Assembly: GCA_049317265.1 (NCBI GenBank) | Contig: JBMOIP010000006.1 | Span: 62,001 to 126,000, forward strand | Length of the DNA: 64,000 nucleotides | From: CAIVAT01 sp049317265 | GTDB taxonomy: Bacteria; Bacteroidota; Bacteroidia; Bacteroidales; FEN-979 | Direction: 5' to 3' | Part shown: positions 62,101 to 64,000 of the stretch, piece after piece | How the letters are laid out: each line of letters starts with the position of its first letter | How positions within the stretch are numbered: the first letter of the stretch is position 1 | Program-made: the position numbers and the translations under genes | The notes under the pieces: model-generated | What the model saw: the letters and a program-made list of their open reading frames with translations, nothing else | Database searches by the model: none | What the model was told of the DNA's origin: nothing

Positions 62101-64000
62101 GCCTTACCACGGAGAAGAGCCAGTACAAAGTGGGAGAGAAGGTGAAGCTCACCCTTCCGGCTTCGCCCGACGGTCGTGCACTGGTGACCATCGAAACCGG
62201 TTCGGCCATCCTTAAATCATTCTGGGTGCCCACTTCAAAGGGGACTACGGATATCTTCTTCGAGGTAACTGAGGCGATGTCGCCCAACTGTTATGCCTTT
62301 GTGACCCTCATCCAGCCCCACTCACAAGCAAAGAACGACCTTCCCATCCGGTTATATGGCGTAATCGCAATACCAGTTGAAAACCCGGCAACGCACCTTA
62401 AACCAGTCATCTCCATGCGGAATGACCTTGAGCCGGGGAAAGAGGTTTCTATCAACGTCAAAGAGGCAACCGGCAAGCCGATGACCTATACCCTGGCAAT
62501 GGTGGATGAAGGCCTGCTCGACCTTACCCGGTTTAAAACCCCGGATGCGTGGAGTGTGTTTTATGCCCGGGAGGCCCTGGGGGTAAAAACTTGGGATCTC
62601 TTTGACCAGGTGATGGGTGCTTTTAGTGGTGAATTGCAGCGCATTCTCAGCATCGGGGGTGACCAGGACCTTCTGAACAAAGGCGGTCTGAAAGCCAACA
62701 GGTTCAAGCCGATGGTGAAGTTCCTCGGCCCTTTTGAATTAAGGAAGGGGCAGGGGAAAACCCATAAGTTCATCATGCCCGAATATATCGGATCGGTCCG
62801 TGTGATGGTGGTGGCAGGCCAGGATGGAGCCTATGGCAAGGATGAAAAGACCGTTGCCGTGAAAAAGCCCCTGATGGTGCTGGGGACCCTGCCAAGGGTT
62901 CTCGGACCCGGAGAATCGGTAAAATTGCCGGTGAGTGTCTTTACCATGGAGAAGTCCATCAAAATTGTGAAGGTTGAAATAACGGCAAATGAATTATTCT
63001 CCATCTCCGGTGGGAATTCCAGGCAGCTTTCGTTTACCGGTATCGGTGATCAACTGGCTACTTTCGATCTTAAAGTAGCAGAGGGCGTGGGGGTTGGAAA
63101 GGTGAAAATCGTGGCCACCAGCGGAAACCTGAGAGCAGAGCATGTCATCGAGATCGGCGTACGTAACCCCAACCCGATGGTGACGGATGTTCAGGAGAAA
63201 ATCATCACTACCGGAAGTACCTGGAGTGCAGAATTCAGGGCGCCGGGAATTGCCGGAACCAACACAGGCACTGTTGAGATGTCGGCCATCCCGCCGCTCA
63301 ACCTTGAAAAACGACTCTCATACCTTATCCATTACCCATACGGCTGCATAGAGCAGACCGTCTCCGCGGCTTTCCCGCAACTCTATCTGTCGGGTTTGGT
63401 AGAACTTTCTGATGCGTCGAAAAAAGAGATCGATGCAAACATCCGGGCCGCGATTCAGCGGTTGAAATCGTTCCAGGTGCAGAACGGAGGATTCTCCTAC
63501 TGGCCCGGCGACCGGTATGCCGATGACTGGGGAACCAGCTATGCAGGCCATTTCCTCCTGGAGGCAGAAAAGAAAGGGTACACCCTGCCTGTGAACCTGT
63601 TGAATGCATGGAAGGAGTTTCAGCGTCAGAAAGCCGTTTCCTGGTACTTCGATGCCAACTATTACAACAACGACCTGTCGCAGACCTACCGCCTCTATAC
63701 CCTTGCCATGGCAAAGGTTCCGGAGCTCGGCGCCATGAACAAGATCCTGGAGAACTGGAAGATTTCGGTTCCGGCCAGGTGGCAGCTGGCGGCTGCCTAT
63801 ATGCTGGCCGGCAAGCGCGAAGTTGCGGTGAAGCTGGTCAATACCCTGCCCACTTTTGTCTCAACCTACCGCGAGCTTTGCAACACCTATGGTTCGGATC
63901 TCCGCGATAAGGCCATGATCGTTGATGCACTCTGCCTGCTCGATATGAAAGTAAAAGCGGCGCCAATGGTAAAGGAGATTTCCGCCGTATTATGCGGTGA
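59133..64000 (+). CDS. alpha-2-macroglobulin family protein, incomplete at window end
   Basis: The open frame runs 1622 codons to the window edge without a stop. A signal-anchor (FILAGIVVFCGAML) is followed by macroglobulin-like beta domains, including an Ig-like early domain (FTSGTLSTRSSIKVRL). A later MG2-like region has FIYGERGVWRPGDSVYLTF near residue 625, and TMVDEGLLDLTRF lies near 1120. The thioester motif GCIEQ has its Cys at residue 1405. The intact thioester means it can trap proteases covalently in the periplasm, as in bacterial A2M. Such genes are often followed by a pbpC-type penicillin-binding protein, which would lie outside this window. Confidence 0.92.
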   Translation, partial: MKKYSLYFILAGIVVFCGAMLVLAHKGKTQSALTKVNPAFREYVQGFTSGTLSTRSSIKVRLNDDFADTGDFNVEVKEKFFRFNPDIAGKTFWSDSRTLEFLPDEKLPQNQLYTVDFFLSKLLTLPDSLKTMTFQFRTMEQELSVGVDNHKAYSHSDLSREHLNGVLQVSDLVDGPGVEKVLTASQGGRSLPVVWIHDQKKRMHLFQVDSITRGKEASEVKLTWDGSPVDSKSSGSTTVEIPALGDFKVISAISYPNAQQCLRVQFSDPLRPDQNLDGLFRVGKFDNVRYTMEDNLLWIFLQESRDQKISLTLEPSVRNINQVPLGKRFTTQVVLENTKPNVRFVGDGVILPSSNGMLLPFEAVNLNAVDVKVIRIFASNILQFLQINDLNDNSQLARVGRVVLKKTIPLTGVSDYGKWNRYSIDLSGLMQTEPGAIYSVILRFKKTYSTYPCSDTSSAEKTVNDMVIEHDADQDNEEGWDYYSSYEENDYRDGGWQNYQWEERDNPCKASYFFNKSICRNVLASDLGMIAKAGSDHNYNIFVTDLISGKPLQGANIEFFNFQLQGMGKATTDGDGKAVVPMKKRPFIVVAHNGSQTGYLKLAEGSALSLSMFDVSGEPVQKGIKGFIYGERGVWRPGDSVYLTFVLEDKLHQLPLHHPVTMSLFNPNGQLINRMVRTTPVNGFYNFSTITASDAPTGNWLAKVNVGGVEFQKNLKIETVKPNRLKINFDFKTDRLIKDKVPAAMLEATWLTGATARNLKAKVMLTLSKSVTDFKSYPGFVFDNPTAGFAAENITVFDGRLDANGHTLVSPKIHVTNIAPGALRASFETMVFEDGGDFSVDRFSIPYYPYQSYAGLSVPEGTKGDRVLFTDKSYQINLLNVDAQGVLVPSNRLKVEVFKLDWRWWWDDSEEGSADFISTTYLRPSDSSTVKTVNGRATFTFQAEYNNWGRYLIKVTDKTSGHAAGKVVYVDWPGYFRMPGGEKQAAAMLSLTTEKSQYKVGEKVKLTLPASPDGRALVTIETGSAILKSFWVPTSKGTTDIFFEVTEAMSPNCYAFVTLIQPHSQAKNDLPIRLYGVIAIPVENPATHLKPVISMRNDLEPGKEVSINVKEATGKPMTYTLAMVDEGLLDLTRFKTPDAWSVFYAREALGVKTWDLFDQVMGAFSGELQRILSIGGDQDLLNKGGLKANRFKPMVKFLGPFELRKGQGKTHKFIMPEYIGSVRVMVVAGQDGAYGKDEKTVAVKKPLMVLGTLPRVLGPGESVKLPVSVFTMEKSIKIVKVEITANELFSISGGNSRQLSFTGIGDQLATFDLKVAEGVGVGKVKIVATSGNLRAEHVIEIGVRNPNPMVTDVQEKIITTGSTWSAEFRAPGIAGTNTGTVEMSAIPPLNLEKRLSYLIHYPYGCIEQTVSAAFPQLYLSGLVELSDASKKEIDANIRAAIQRLKSFQVQNGGFSYWPGDRYADDWGTSYAGHFLLEAEKKGYTLPVNLLNAWKEFQRQKAVSWYFDANYYNNDLSQTYRLYTLAMAKVPELGAMNKILENWKISVPARWQLAAAYMLAGKREVAVKLVNTLPTFVSTYRELCNTYGSDLRDKAMIVDALCLLDMKVKAAPMVKEISAVLCG

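Overview
The window looks like a chromosome segment of a Bacteroidota member, probably an anaerobe related to Bacteroidales. Evidence: type IX secretion (T9SS) C-terminal sorting domains on two proteins, -7 promoter elements of the form TAnnTTTG, few Shine-Dalgarno sites, a glycine-rich RRM protein, a GH92 mannosidase, and the characteristic AsmA-like/GT51 and alpha-2-macroglobulin proteins. No rRNA, tRNA, CRISPR array or insertion sequence was seen.

Layout. 1-6.9 kb: envelope and transport genes on the + strand (CPBP protease, sodium:solute symporter, Omp85-like barrel, GT51 glycosyltransferase, beta-barrel protein). 6.9-12.0 kb: a compact minus-strand operon, the highlight of the window. 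It reads arsR, then a fused arsenate reductase/arsenite methyltransferase (ArsC-ArsM), a small Cys-rich membrane protein, a CcdA/DsbD-like membrane protein, hgcA, hgcB and the arsenite efflux pump ACR3. HgcA carries the NVWCAAGK cap-helix motif and a C-terminal membrane domain. HgcB carries two CX2CX2CX3C clusters, Cys73 and a terminal CC. The cell is therefore predicted to methylate mercury, from genes sitting inside an ArsR-headed arsenic operon. A divergent MFS transporter, a CDF metal exporter and an ArsF-like thioredoxin-fold protein follow (12.1-14.8 kb).

16.1-19.3 kb: three secreted or surface proteins, two with their own promoter-like element, closing with a strong terminator. 19.4-42.5 kb: a large surface-polysaccharide locus, visibly more AT-rich in places. 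It holds four sulfotransferase-type proteins, several glycosyltransferases (one with an 18-unit, 14-residue coiled-coil repeat), methyltransferases, an MBOAT/AlgJ-type O-acylation pair, a Wzm/Wzt ABC exporter, two paralogous membrane-anchored sulfatase-fold enzymes, and a short YidC paralogue. This suggests a sulfated and acylated exported glycan.

42.5-64 kb: mixed housekeeping and envelope genes. These are a DUF1697 protein, a PQQ-type propeller, an ABC transporter, a DUF2235 hydrolase, an L-threonine dehydrogenase-like SDR, and an MgtE-N/CBS protein followed by an apparent remnant of an NRAMP transporter. After them come a TPR glycosyltransferase, a T9SS subtilase, a GH92 enzyme coupled to a nucleoid-associated protein, a PepSY membrane protein with a lipoprotein, an RRM protein with a long structured leader, and the first 1622 codons of an alpha-2-macroglobulin with an intact thioester motif.

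Non-coding structure of note: three arrays of a degenerate 8-bp unit (GTCCACTT-like), each starting at or within 4 bp of a stop codon, and a dispersed family of short hairpins carrying CTTTGTGGTTA-like sequence.
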